NCBI GenBank assembly: GCA_034189135.1
Contig: JAXHVO010000136.1
Location: forward strand, 1 to 32,691
Origin: Thermodesulfobacteriota bacterium
Lineage (GTDB): Bacteria; Desulfobacterota; Desulfobacteria; Desulfobacterales; JAUWMJ01
Direction of reading: 5' to 3'
DNA: 32,691 nucleotides
Below the pieces are notes generated by a model. That model saw only the letters and a list, made by a program, of their open reading frames with translations. It did no database searches and was not told where the DNA came from. Numbering within the stretch: position 1 is the first letter of the stretch; each line of letters begins with the position of its first letter. Shown here piece by piece: positions 1 through 8,389 of the stretch. The position numbers and the translations under genes are program-made.

Positions 1-129
1 ACTTTAAGACAAAAGTCTAGATATTTCTTATCATTTCAGCATGTTATAACATACTGTTTTCTTACGCAATTTAATCTAGCTCGGCTAAATCCTTAAAAAA
101 CCAAATGCGGTTACCCTGGGGTGTGGTTA

Positions 130-1167
130 CTACACAGGAAAAGGAGCATTCATCAGCCCTTTGGTTTCATCAAGACCGTGCATGATGTTCATGTTTTGAA
201 CAGCTTGCCCTGCCGCACCTTTTACCAAGTTATCGATCGCCGATATCAATATCAACCGGTTGTTACGAAAATCAAGTTTGAATCCAATATCACAGTAATT
301 GGTCCCGCGAACGTGTAATGTATCCGGAAAGTTTCCTTTAGAACAGATTCTTATAAAGGGGCTGCCGGAATAAAATGAAGAAAAGCAATTTTGTATATCT
401 TCATAACCGACATCTTTTAAAAGATCTGCATATATCGTGGTCAACATCCCACGGGTCATGGGAATAAGGTGGGGAGTAAAAGTTATATTTATATCCTGTT
501 TCGCTTCCAGGCTCAATATCTCTTCCATCTCCGGATTATGCCTATGCTCGGCCACTTTGTATGCTTTTAACGATTCATTTACTTCACAAAAATGCGTGGT
601 AAGCGAAAGCGATCTTCCCGCACCGCTCACTCCTGATTTTGCATCTGCCACAATAGTATGAATATCTATCAGCTTGTTTTTTACCAGAGGAATCAGCGGC
701 AGCAGAACACTGGTCGGATAACATCCAGGGTTGCCAATCAAAGAAGCTTTCTTAATTCGGTCATAATAAATTTCACAAAGCCCGTAAACAGAACGCTCTA
801 TCAAGTCAGGAGCGGTATGCTCCTGGTAATATTCCTCATACTTGGCCACATTACGGAACCTGAAATCGGCAGAAAGGTCGATTACTTTTTTCCCCCTCCC
901 TATAAGTGCGGGGACAAGTTCCATGGGGAGTTTGTGCGGCAGGGCCATGAATATGACATCCGCCTTTTCACAGATATAGTCTGCTTCAAATTCATCGCAT
1001 GTCAGGTTGACACTGCCTGCCATTGACGGATATATGCGGTCAAATTTTTCTCCCTTATATTTGCGGGAAGTCAGAATGGTAAGGGTTGCATCCGGGTGTC
1101 CCGAAAGAATCCTTACCAGCTCGGCACCTGCATACCCGGTCGCTCCAACAACGCCGACTTTGATCAT
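130..1167 (-). CDS. argC: N-acetyl-gamma-glutamyl-phosphate reductase
   Basis: 345 aa, the normal length for the family. ArgC catalyses NADPH-dependent reduction of N-acetylglutamyl-5-phosphate to the semialdehyde in cytoplasmic arginine biosynthesis. Visible: N-terminal Rossmann motif GVVGATGYAGAEL (residues 5-17), the catalytic cysteine in GNPGCYPTS (Cys149), and the conserved SGVSGAGR segment after it. The ATG start is preceded by GGAGAGG at good spacing. The gene stands alone and is divergent from the FmdB/ABC block to its right; no other arg gene is in the window. The 129 bases between its stop and the window edge show no gene or clear terminator. Identity is secure from the motifs. Confidence 0.97.
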   Translation of the reverse strand: MIKVGVVGATGYAGAELVRILSGHPDATLTILTSRKYKGEKFDRIYPSMAGSVNLTCDEFEADYICEKADVIFMALPHKLPMELVPALIGRGKKVIDLSADFRFRNVAKYEEYYQEHTAPDLIERSVYGLCEIYYDRIKKASLIGNPGCYPTSVLLPLIPLVKNKLIDIHTIVADAKSGVSGAGRSLSLTTHFCEVNESLKAYKVAEHRHNPEMEEILSLEAKQDINITFTPHLIPMTRGMLTTIYADLLKDVGYEDIQNCFSSFYSGSPFIRICSKGNFPDTLHVRGTNYCDIGFKLDFRNNRLILISAIDNLVKGAAGQAVQNMNIMHGLDETKGLMNAPFPV

Positions 1168-1259
1168 AAATCCTCTCCGCAGTCTATTGCACGTTTAAAC
1201 ATCAGGCATCGCCCAAAATCATCGGTAAATACTCAAAGTCGTTTTTAATAACAGAGGTA

Positions 1260-1268
1260 TGATATAAT
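1260..1268 (+). promoter_or_regulatory. Extended -10 promoter candidate upstream of the fmdB/ABC block
   Basis: TGATATAAT is a perfect extended -10 (TG, one base, then TATAAT). The -35 region 16-18 bases upstream (around 1240) is poor, as is common for extended -10 promoters. It points at the FmdB-family gene at 1470 and the ABC cluster, with transcription expected to start around 1275. The rest of 1168-1469 holds only the doubtful small frame at 1282-1428 and nothing else recognisable. Confidence 0.45.
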
Positions 1269-1281
1269 TTCAAGGAGATTC

Positions 1282-1428
1282 ATGACCTCGAATGAAACAA
1301 ATGCATTTTCCCAGCGCTGCTTTAAAACCTCCCTTTTATGCTGTTTCTCGTTAAGCGGATTTATTTTTTCCCATGGATGCATTCTATTTTTTACTGCTGC
1401 CTCTATCTTGACAGTATCGATTTTATGA
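1282..1428 (+). CDS. Possible small Cys-rich membrane peptide (doubtful)
   Basis: 48 codons starting with ATG behind an AAGGAG Shine-Dalgarno (1272-1277). The product is hydrophobic in its C-terminal two thirds, with four cysteines and a probable membrane segment (about residues 17-48). Its TGA overlaps an ATG at 1425 that is in frame with the downstream FmdB-family gene, an arrangement that would allow translational coupling. Against it: no family is recognised, and the perfect extended -10 at 1260-1268 would start transcription at about 1275, cutting into the ribosome site. It may simply be leader sequence of the operon. Confidence 0.2.
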   Translation: MTSNETNAFSQRCFKTSLLCCFSLSGFIFSHGCILFFTAASILTVSIL

Positions 1429-1469
1429 TTAGTTTTTTCTCGTCGAAACCAAACAAAGATACACATCGC

Positions 1470-1784
1470 ATGCCGGTATATGAATACGAACATATAGAAA
1501 AGCCCTGTCATCTAGGTAAAGTTTTTGAAATAAAACAGTCCATTAAAGATAAACCATTGCGCAAATGCCCTGAATGTAACGGACCGATAAAAAAAATCAT
1601 GTCTCTGGGAAGTATCAGCACCAAAAAAAGCAACAGTGAACTGCGTGATCTTGGTTTTACCAAGCTGGTGAAGAGAGATGATGGGGTTTATGAGAATGTG
1701 ACCGCCCGAAATGGGGACAGCCGTTACATGCTTCGCGACAAACCCGAAACAATTCCAAACCTTAAAAAGACCATAACCGATTAA
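1470..1784 (+). CDS. FmdB-family zinc-ribbon protein
   Basis: 104 aa beginning MPVYEYEH, the characteristic start of the FmdB/CxxC_CxxC_SSSS family of small putative regulatory zinc-ribbon proteins, whose exact role is unknown. Only one clear CxxC is present (CPEC, Cys33 and Cys36). Where most members have the first CxxC there is a single cysteine in PCHLGKVFE (Cys13), a variant I associate with deltaproteobacterial members. The start was placed at 1470 because family homology begins exactly there; an in-frame ATG at 1425 would add 15 non-conserved residues. It ends 21 bases before the ABC ATPase gene and is probably cotranscribed with it. Confidence 0.8.
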   Translation: MPVYEYEHIEKPCHLGKVFEIKQSIKDKPLRKCPECNGPIKKIMSLGSISTKKSNSELRDLGFTKLVKRDDGVYENVTARNGDSRYMLRDKPETIPNLKKTITD

Positions 1785-1805
1785 AAGTTTGCAAAGGAGA
1801 AGGAT

Positions 1806-2741
1806 ATGATCCATGTTGAAAGCCTGACAAAATATTATAACGATCTCTGCGCGGTGGATCAGATCAGCTTTGATATCTCAAAAGGTGAAATTATGGGGCT
1901 GCTCGGTCCCAACGGCGCCGGCAAAACGACCACTTTGCAGATACTTACGGGCTTTTTGAGACCGACTTCCGGAAGCATCAGGGTCAAAGATTACAGCATT
2001 GATGAAGATTCTCTTCAGATCAAGAAACTGCTGGGCTATCTTCCTGAATCCGCACCCCTTTACCATGACATGCTGGTCTATGACTATCTGGATTACGTGG
2101 CAAATATCAGAGGAATCGACCGCTCCAATAAAATATCTCGGATTCGTCATTTGGCCGACCTCTGTGGCATCAGTGAAGTGATGCACAAAACCATCAACGA
2201 ACTTTCTAAAGGCTTTAAACAGCGTGTGGGTCTGGCCCATGCCATGATGGATGACCCCGAAATACTGGTTTTGGACGAACCCACGTCAGGTCTTGATCCG
2301 AATCAAATTATAGAAATCCGTGACATCATTAAACAGATCGGCCAAGAAAAAACCGTCATTCTATCCACACACATTCTAAGTGAAGCCGAAGCGACATGTG
2401 ACCGTATTGTGATCATTAACAAGGGAAAAATCGTGGCCAACGACACCACCCAGACTTTAAAGCAATCTGCCGGTGGAAATACTCTTATCAGTATTTCCCT
2501 GCAAAAAGCCGAGTTAGAATCCGTCAAAAAACAGCTCACTGATATTAGCGGAATTTCAGACATCGTCCAGGTCAGCGATGATAATGGCATTTTAAATCTT
2601 AAACTGACCAGCACCTCTTCTGCCGACATCAGAGGTGACATATATAAAAAGGTCAGACAAACCGACTGGATACTCTTAGAGATGCATCAGGAAACCCAAA
2701 CCCTGGAAAATATTTTTCGGGAACTCACAAGGGAGAATTAA
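1806..2741 (+). CDS. ABC-2 type transporter ATPase, GldA-like
   Basis: 311 aa ATP-binding subunit of an ABC-2 type exporter. Walker A is GPNGAGKTT (residues 34-42). The signature is the LSKGF variant (133-137) typical of the GldA/NatA/DrrA group rather than LSGGQ. Walker B is ILVLDEP (153-159), with the D-loop SGLDP just after. About 90 C-terminal residues follow the ATPase domain, as in GldA-type proteins. It has a strong AAGGAGAAGG ribosome site. The stop is 1 base from the ATG of the permease gene, so the two are surely translated together. Substrate unknown; in Bacteroidetes the homologous GldAFG set is needed for gliding, which cannot be assumed here. Confidence 0.93.
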   Translation: MIHVESLTKYYNDLCAVDQISFDISKGEIMGLLGPNGAGKTTTLQILTGFLRPTSGSIRVKDYSIDEDSLQIKKLLGYLPESAPLYHDMLVYDYLDYVANIRGIDRSNKISRIRHLADLCGISEVMHKTINELSKGFKQRVGLAHAMMDDPEILVLDEPTSGLDPNQIIEIRDIIKQIGQEKTVILSTHILSEAEATCDRIVIINKGKIVANDTTQTLKQSAGGNTLISISLQKAELESVKKQLTDISGISDIVQVSDDNGILNLKLTSTSSADIRGDIYKKVRQTDWILLEMHQETQTLENIFRELTREN

Positions 2742-2742
2742 T

Positions 2743-3447
2743 ATGCCTCAGGCCTTTTTCGTTTTCAAAAGAGAATTTCGGACCTACTTTGTATCGCCAA
2801 TTGCCTATATTGTTATATCGTTTTTTCTTCTGGTTACGGGATGGTTCTTTTTTACCACCTTCTTTCTTTATAACCAGGCGAGTCTTCGCAATTTCTTTGC
2901 ACTTCTTCCAATTATCTTTTCATTTGTCGTTCCGGCAGTCACCATGCGGCTTTTTTCCGAAGAATTCAATGTCGGATCATATGAGACCTTACTTACCATG
3001 CCGGTTACATTTATTGACGTGCTTTTAGGTAAATTTCTGGCCTCGATTGCCTTTATTGCCGCCATGTTGATACCGACCCTGGCCTACCCTCTCACCGTTG
3101 GAATCCTTGGACAGTTGGATTGGGGCCCCGTTGCAGGAGGATACATTGGAGCCATCCTTCTTGGTGCCGCTTTCTCGGCAATCGGTCTTTTTGCTTCATC
3201 TATGACCAGAAACCAGATTATTGCTTTTATTACCGGGATGGCCATCTGCTTTTGCCTGGTCATGATTGATAAAATGCTCTTTTTCCTCCCCCGGTTTTCA
3301 CTGGTATTTTTTCAATACCTGGGAGCAGATCATCACTTTCAAAATATCTCAAAAGGTATTATCGACTCAAGGGATATTCTCTATTTTCTGAGTATAAGCT
3401 TTATCGGCCTTTACGGTACCCATCTTGTTTTACAGGAAAAAAATTAA
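2743..3447 (+). CDS. ABC-2 type transporter permease, GldF-like
   Basis: 234 aa integral membrane protein with about six hydrophobic segments (roughly 17-40, 52-70, 95-115, 130-155, 160-180, 208-228). The phrases RLFSEEFNVGSYETLLTMPV (69-88) and GKFLAS are characteristic of the ABC-2/GldF permease group. It would form the membrane channel for the ATPase encoded directly upstream and pair with the auxiliary protein encoded 11 bases downstream. GAGAATTA serves as its ribosome site, inside the end of the ATPase gene. Substrate unknown. Confidence 0.9.
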   Translation: MPQAFFVFKREFRTYFVSPIAYIVISFFLLVTGWFFFTTFFLYNQASLRNFFALLPIIFSFVVPAVTMRLFSEEFNVGSYETLLTMPVTFIDVLLGKFLASIAFIAAMLIPTLAYPLTVGILGQLDWGPVAGGYIGAILLGAAFSAIGLFASSMTRNQIIAFITGMAICFCLVMIDKMLFFLPRFSLVFFQYLGADHHFQNISKGIIDSRDILYFLSISFIGLYGTHLVLQEKN

Positions 3448-3458
3448 GGAGCATGTAA

Positions 3459-5663
3459 ATGACTGCGAATAAAAGATCGATAAATTTTCTGAAATTTTTC
3501 ATCTATCTGATTGTCATTGTTCTTATAAACTTGGCTGGAACCACTCTCTTTTTCAGACTCGATCTTACGAAAAACGGGACCTATTCCATCTCCAAAGCCA
3601 GTCAGAAAGTGGTTTCCACTCTATCGGAACCTCTCACCATCAAGGTTTTTTTCACTAAAAACCTTCCTGCGCCCAACAATAATACGGAACAGTATCTACA
3701 TGACCTTCTGGAAGAATACTCCATTTTTGCCAATCAGCATTTTAACTACACCTTTTATGATGTCAGTCCCGACGAAGGAGATATCAGGCAGGAAGCAAAG
3801 GAAAATCGAGAGCTGGCGGAAAATTATGGAATTCGTCCTGTTCAAATTCAACTGGTGGAAAAAGATGAAATCAAGTTCCAAAAAGCGTACATGGGCATGG
3901 TGTTAATTCACGGGGATCTGATCGAAAAAATTCCCACCGTCACATCCATTGACGGGCTGGAATACAAATTAACCACGGCCATTAAAAAAATGAACCATAA
4001 AATAAGTGCCCTCCTCGGCCTGTCGGAAAAAATACGGATTAAACTGTTTCTCTCTTCCTCCCTAAAGCTGGTGGCCCCTTACATGAAATTAAACAATCTT
4101 TCCGGACTTTCCCAAACAATAGACGAAACGGTTCAAAAGCTTAACCAAAGAAACTACGGCAAGTTGGAGTTCCAATATCTTGACCCTACCAAAGATCCCG
4201 GGCTCAATGAACTGGTAAAAAAATACAACATCCTCAGCCTGAAATGGCCCGATTTTGCCGACGGAAATATCAAGGCAGGCAATGGTGCCATCGGCCTGAT
4301 GATGGTGTACCAAGACAAGGCGATAACCATCCCGCTGCTGAATATTCTCCGGCTGCCCATTATCGGAACGCGATACGAACTGGTTGATTTAAATGAATTG
4401 CAAGAAATCATCTCCGAGCATATCGAATCTCTCATCGATATCAATGAGGACATCGGCTACCTTGCCGACCACGGGACACTCAATATGCAGGGTGTTTCCT
4501 CCTTTGACCCGTCAAGGCAGCGGGGCCAAAACAACCTTAACAATTTTAAGATGCTGACTGAACAAAACTACTCGATCAAACCGGTCAATCTTAAGGAAAA
4601 AAATATTCCTGAGAGTCTTGGCTCCTTAATTATCGCGCGACCCACCGAAGCATTTACCGATCACGAGCTTTTTCAAATCGACCAGTTTTTGTCGCAGGGA
4701 AAAAATCTTGCCCTGTTTGTTGATTCTTTCAATGAAGTAATGCCCGGCGGTCAGCAGGGTATGGCTTTTGGCCGCGGGCCTATGTATCTCCCCATTGATA
4801 CCGGTCTGGAAAAACTACTTAAACACTACGGAATCAGCATTAAAAAATCCTATGTCATGGATGAAAATTGCTACAAGCAGGAAATGCCCAGGCAACACGG
4901 CGGTGGTCAAAGGCCCATCTATTTTGCGCCACTTATTAAAAATAAATTTATCAATAAAGACCTAGATTTTATTAAAAACATAAAACGACTGATTGCCATA
5001 AAAATATCTCCTGTTGAAATCGACGAAGCACAAATCCAAAAAAATGGCCTTATTGCCCACAGGCTGTTCGCTTCATCGGAAAAGTCATGGGAAATGAGCG
5101 GACAAATTAATTTAAACCCCATGTTTATTTCCCCCCCACCGGCAGATAAAAAGAAAAGCCTGCCTCTGGCGTATATTATCGAAGGACAATTTCCCAGTTA
5201 TTTTGCCGGCAAACCGATACCGATAAAAAATGCAGCTGAAAATAAGAAAGACAAAGCAGACGATAAGAGTCGAACCGCCTCGCAACAAAAAAATGACGGC
5301 AGTGATTTTCCCCAAATAGAAAGCGAAGGCGGGTTTATTGCAAAAGGCAAGCCGGCAAAGATTTTTATCATCTCCTCATCTGATATGCTTACGGATAATA
5401 TACTGGATCAGGAAGGAAGAAGCTCCAACGCTGTTTTTATCATGAACGTATTGGACTATTTAAATAATCGGGAAGAAATCGCTGTAATGCGCAGCAAACA
5501 GCAGCAATTTAACCCCCTGGGAGAATCAACGGCAGGAGCAAAAACGTTTATAAAATCTTTTAATATTGCCGGTCTGCCTGTACTGGTGGTCATCTTCGGA
5601 CTTTTTGTGCTGTTTAGACGCCATTCTCGAAAAAATCATATCATGATGATGTTTAAAAAATAA
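3459..5663 (+). CDS. GldG-like ABC transporter auxiliary protein
   Basis: 734 aa, anchored by an N-terminal membrane segment (about 10-32) and a second at the extreme C-terminus (about 704-719) followed by a basic tail. The bulk is therefore predicted to lie outside the cytoplasmic membrane. The early motif LTKNGTYSISKASQKV and the later stretch SLIIARPTEAFTDHELFQID match the GldG/ABC_transp_aux (PF09822-like) family, which accompanies GldA/GldF. A Lys/Asp/Ser-rich low-complexity patch lies near residues 585-620. It has an AAGGAGC ribosome site. Its function is probably to help the ABC-2 exporter act in the periplasm; the cargo is not known. Confidence 0.88.
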   Translation: MTANKRSINFLKFFIYLIVIVLINLAGTTLFFRLDLTKNGTYSISKASQKVVSTLSEPLTIKVFFTKNLPAPNNNTEQYLHDLLEEYSIFANQHFNYTFYDVSPDEGDIRQEAKENRELAENYGIRPVQIQLVEKDEIKFQKAYMGMVLIHGDLIEKIPTVTSIDGLEYKLTTAIKKMNHKISALLGLSEKIRIKLFLSSSLKLVAPYMKLNNLSGLSQTIDETVQKLNQRNYGKLEFQYLDPTKDPGLNELVKKYNILSLKWPDFADGNIKAGNGAIGLMMVYQDKAITIPLLNILRLPIIGTRYELVDLNELQEIISEHIESLIDINEDIGYLADHGTLNMQGVSSFDPSRQRGQNNLNNFKMLTEQNYSIKPVNLKEKNIPESLGSLIIARPTEAFTDHELFQIDQFLSQGKNLALFVDSFNEVMPGGQQGMAFGRGPMYLPIDTGLEKLLKHYGISIKKSYVMDENCYKQEMPRQHGGGQRPIYFAPLIKNKFINKDLDFIKNIKRLIAIKISPVEIDEAQIQKNGLIAHRLFASSEKSWEMSGQINLNPMFISPPPADKKKSLPLAYIIEGQFPSYFAGKPIPIKNAAENKKDKADDKSRTASQQKNDGSDFPQIESEGGFIAKGKPAKIFIISSSDMLTDNILDQEGRSSNAVFIMNVLDYLNNREEIAVMRSKQQQFNPLGESTAGAKTFIKSFNIAGLPVLVVIFGLFVLFRRHSRKNHIMMMFKK

Positions 5664-5672
5664 GGACATTCT

Positions 5673-6638
5673 ATGAAAATTAAAAAGGAATATATCATTC
5701 TTGCGGTCATCATTGCGGCCCTGCTGGTTTATCTGAGCCAGCGCAGGACTGACAGAACCCTTTACCAGTTGGCGGATGTACCGCAAATCTCTCATTCAGC
5801 CATTACTAAAATAGAAATAACTAAAAACAACACAGCGATTGCCCTTGTCAAACAAGGCGACCAATGGAGCATCGGGCCTAAAAAATATCCGGCAAACGGA
5901 ATAAAAGTGAATGACATGCTCGATTTGATGAGCAAACTCACGCTTACGGCCCTTGTGTCTGAATCAAAGAGCTACAACCGGTATGATCTTGACGAGGTTA
6001 ATAAAATAACGGTTAAAGCCTTTGATAAAGATAAGGTTAAACTCGAGTTTGATATTGGTAAAGCAGCAGCATCGTTTCGCCATACTTTTGTAAAAATTGC
6101 CGGTGACGAGCGGGTTTTTCATGCACGCGGCAGTTTCAGGGGCAAGTTTGACCAAACCATGGATGACCTGCGGGATAAAGCCGTACTTGCATTTAAAATA
6201 AGCGAGATATGGGAAATAAATATTGCCAAAAACAAGGATAAGATGGTTTTCAGCCGCATGCAGATACCGGATAAAACCAAGCCATCCGAGACGTCTAAAC
6301 CAAAAATCGAGCCAGTAAAAACGACCTGGCAAAATGCCGCCGGTCAAAAAGCCGGTAATTCTAAAATAAATCGTCTTCTTACCACCCTTTCAGACCTTAG
6401 TTGTGAAAAATATATTTCAGACCGAACCAAAGGCGAATTCACCGATCCTGTATTCACCCTGCTTCTTAAGGGGAGCAAGGAATATAAACTGTCTATATTT
6501 GAAAAACTGAACAAGGATGATAAAGACTATCCGGCCATATCATCAGAAAACAGCTATCCTTTTATTTTGTCGGGCTCACAGGTGAAAAGCATCATGGAAG
6601 ATCCTGCTGAAATGCTGGAAAAGAAGGATAAAAAGTAA
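5673..6638 (+). CDS. DUF4340 domain protein
   Basis: 321 aa, last gene of the ABC cluster, 9 bases after the GldG-like gene. An N-terminal anchor (about residues 7-22) is followed by a polar, probably periplasmic region. Phrases such as ALVKQGDQWSIG and PANGIKVNDMLDLMSKLT match DUF4340, a family that commonly sits downstream of GldG-like proteins. No catalytic motif is evident, and a Lys/Pro/Thr-rich spacer lies around 190-215. Inference: an accessory subunit of the same exporter. No convincing terminator follows; the next 120 bases are AT-rich, then comes a repeat element. Confidence 0.8.
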   Translation: MKIKKEYIILAVIIAALLVYLSQRRTDRTLYQLADVPQISHSAITKIEITKNNTAIALVKQGDQWSIGPKKYPANGIKVNDMLDLMSKLTLTALVSESKSYNRYDLDEVNKITVKAFDKDKVKLEFDIGKAAASFRHTFVKIAGDERVFHARGSFRGKFDQTMDDLRDKAVLAFKISEIWEINIAKNKDKMVFSRMQIPDKTKPSETSKPKIEPVKTTWQNAAGQKAGNSKINRLLTTLSDLSCEKYISDRTKGEFTDPVFTLLLKGSKEYKLSIFEKLNKDDKDYPAISSENSYPFILSGSQVKSIMEDPAEMLEKKDKK

Positions 6639-6760
6639 ATCTTTCAAGAAAAGAATTCCGGCCTATGAGGCCAGGATTTGAGTTACCTCATAAATAGTCT
6701 GTTTTTAGCTGGTTGCAATATATAAAATAGAAAGCTTAAAGTTAATTCAGAGTATATAAA

Positions 6761-6877
6761 CGAACATTCAACATCGAACGTTCAACGTCGAATTTTGAAT
6801 AAGGTATTCTGCCAATTTACAAATAGTTAGAGCGAAGCGATTTAACTATTCGATGATCGCCGTTCGATGTTCAAAAA
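6761..6877. repeat. Composite intergenic repeat element, short copy A
   Basis: Built of GAACATCGAACGT-type units facing inward at both ends (for example ACATCGAACGTTCAACGTCG at 6771 and GTTCGATGTTC near 6862) around a core that includes AATAAGGTATTCTGCCAATT (6799-6818). Positions 6771-6824 match the reverse complement of 23154-23207 at 51 of 54 bases by my alignment. Compared with copy B it lacks about 35 internal bases containing a GC-rich hairpin. It lies between the DUF4340 and livF genes, which converge on it. Probably non-autonomous and MITE-like; no coding capacity. Confidence 0.85.
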
Positions 6878-6904
6878 CGACAAAACCTTAATCAATTATT
6901 TCCT

Positions 6905-7618
6905 TCATCCTCCCAAATATGCTTTCTTGACCTCCGGATTTTCAAGCAATTCTTCTGATGGGCCCTCCAGCACCACACTGCCGCTTTCCAATACATAACC
7001 TCGACGGGCAAATTTCAACGCCATCCTTGCATTCTGTTCAACCAGCAAAATGGTGGTGCCCTCCTGATTGATTTCCTTTAACGCATCAAAAACATCGAGC
7101 ATCAGCAAGGGGGCCAGCCCCATGGACGGCTCATCGAGAAGCATAATTTTTCTACCGCTCATAAATGCCCTGCCGATGGCCAGCATTTGCTGCTCTCCGC
7201 CGCTTAACGTACCGGCTTTCTGAACTTTACGCTCATCCAACCGGGGGAATATGGCGAATACCCTCTCAATGTCTTTGGCGATATCTTCTTTATCCCTGCG
7301 AGAAAAGGTGGCAAGTTGAAGGTTTTCCAAGACCGTCAGGTTACCGAACAGCCGTCTTCCCTCTGGAACATGGGAGATACCGAGCTGACTGACCACTTTA
7401 TCAGCCGCATACCTGAGCAAGTCTTTTTCCTTAAAACTCATTCGGGTACCTTCCTCTACGGGTACCATCCGTGAAATAGCTCGCAATGTGGTGCTTTTCC
7501 CCGCACCGTTGGCTCCGATAATGGTTACAATCTCACCTTCATCAATCTCAAAGTTTATTCCGTGGAGAGCCTTAATTTTATCGTAGGATACCTGCAAATT
7601 TTTCACCGACAGCAGCAT
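6905..7618 (-). CDS. livF: Branched-chain amino acid ABC transporter ATPase LivF
   Basis: 237 aa, normal length. Walker A GANGAGKST (35-43), signature LSGGEQQMLAIGR (138-150), Walker B IMLLDEP (158-164) and MGLAPLL directly after are typical of LivF. With LivG it powers uptake of branched-chain or related amino acids through LivHM. It is the last gene of the minus-strand liv operon; its ATG overlaps the TGA of livG by one base (TGATG), so translation is coupled. The substrate is not fixed by sequence: this family also carries amides, urea and aromatic compounds. Confidence 0.95.
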   Translation of the reverse strand: MLLSVKNLQVSYDKIKALHGINFEIDEGEIVTIIGANGAGKSTTLRAISRMVPVEEGTRMSFKEKDLLRYAADKVVSQLGISHVPEGRRLFGNLTVLENLQLATFSRRDKEDIAKDIERVFAIFPRLDERKVQKAGTLSGGEQQMLAIGRAFMSGRKIMLLDEPSMGLAPLLMLDVFDALKEINQEGTTILLVEQNARMALKFARRGYVLESGSVVLEGPSEELLENPEVKKAYLGG

Positions 7619-8388
7619 CAGTCTATTGCCTCCTTGCCCAGATAAGCATCAATCACTTTAGGGTTGTTCTGTATTTCTTCCGGCGTACCTTCGGCAATTA
7701 CCTCGCCGAAAACCAGGGTCTGTATCTCCTGGCAAAGTTCCATAACCAGTTTCAACCGGTGTTCAATTAAGAAAATGGCCAGTCCGAATTCTTTATGAAC
7801 CTGACGAATGATTTCCATCATCTGAATCAGTTCTTCCGGGTTCATACCGGCGGTCGGCTCATCCAAAAAAAGGATCTTCGGTTCCATGGCCAGCGCCCTG
7901 GCCATTTCCACCCTTCTTTGAGCCCCGTAGGGAAGATTAAGCACATTCTCATGTGCCAGATCACTAATACCGACCAGTTTCAGCAGTCCATATGCTTTTT
8001 CTTCGGCTGCGGCCTCCTGCCTGTTTCGTTTTGCGGTTCCAAAAAAAGCCCCGGTCAACCCGTAAGTCATTTTCGAATACTGGGCCATGATCACATGCTC
8101 AAGAACGCTCATATGACGCCATAGCAGCAGATTTTGGAAAGTCCTACCGAGTCCGGCGGAAGCAATCTGGTGGGGCTGAAGTCCAACCAGATTCAGGTTT
8201 TCTAGTTCAACCGTTCCTTCGGTGGGTTGGTGAATGCCGGTTATCAGATTAAAAATAGTCGTTTTACCCGCTCCGTTGGGGCCGATCAGCCCCCTTATCT
8301 GACCCGGTTCAATAGTAAGATCATAGTTATACACAGCCCGCAGTCCGCCGAAATAGTGAGTCATTTTCTTTACCTGAAGCAAGGACAT
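7618..8388 (-). CDS. livG: Branched-chain amino acid ABC transporter ATPase LivG
   Basis: 256 aa. Walker A GPNGAGKTT (36-44) is followed by the LivG-typical IFNLITG. Other LivG marks are LGRTFQN, the signature-like region LPYGAQRRVEMARAL, Walker B ILFLDEPTAGMNP and the H-loop IEHRLKLVM. It is a cytoplasmic ATPase partner of LivF. It starts 1 base after the stop of livM, and AGAGG lies just upstream of the ATG. Confidence 0.95.
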   Translation of the reverse strand: MSLLQVKKMTHYFGGLRAVYNYDLTIEPGQIRGLIGPNGAGKTTIFNLITGIHQPTEGTVELENLNLVGLQPHQIASAGLGRTFQNLLLWRHMSVLEHVIMAQYSKMTYGLTGAFFGTAKRNRQEAAAEEKAYGLLKLVGISDLAHENVLNLPYGAQRRVEMARALAMEPKILFLDEPTAGMNPEELIQMMEIIRQVHKEFGLAIFLIEHRLKLVMELCQEIQTLVFGEVIAEGTPEEIQNNPKVIDAYLGKEAID

Positions 8389-8389
8389 A

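Noticed and set aside
1338-1469. 44-residue N-terminal extension of the FmdB-family protein
   Set aside because: Family homology begins precisely at MPVYEYE (1470) and the extension has no ribosome site.
6660-6675. Hairpin CGGCCTATGAGGCC as terminator after the DUF4340 gene
   Set aside because: Only a 5-bp stem and no T run follows.
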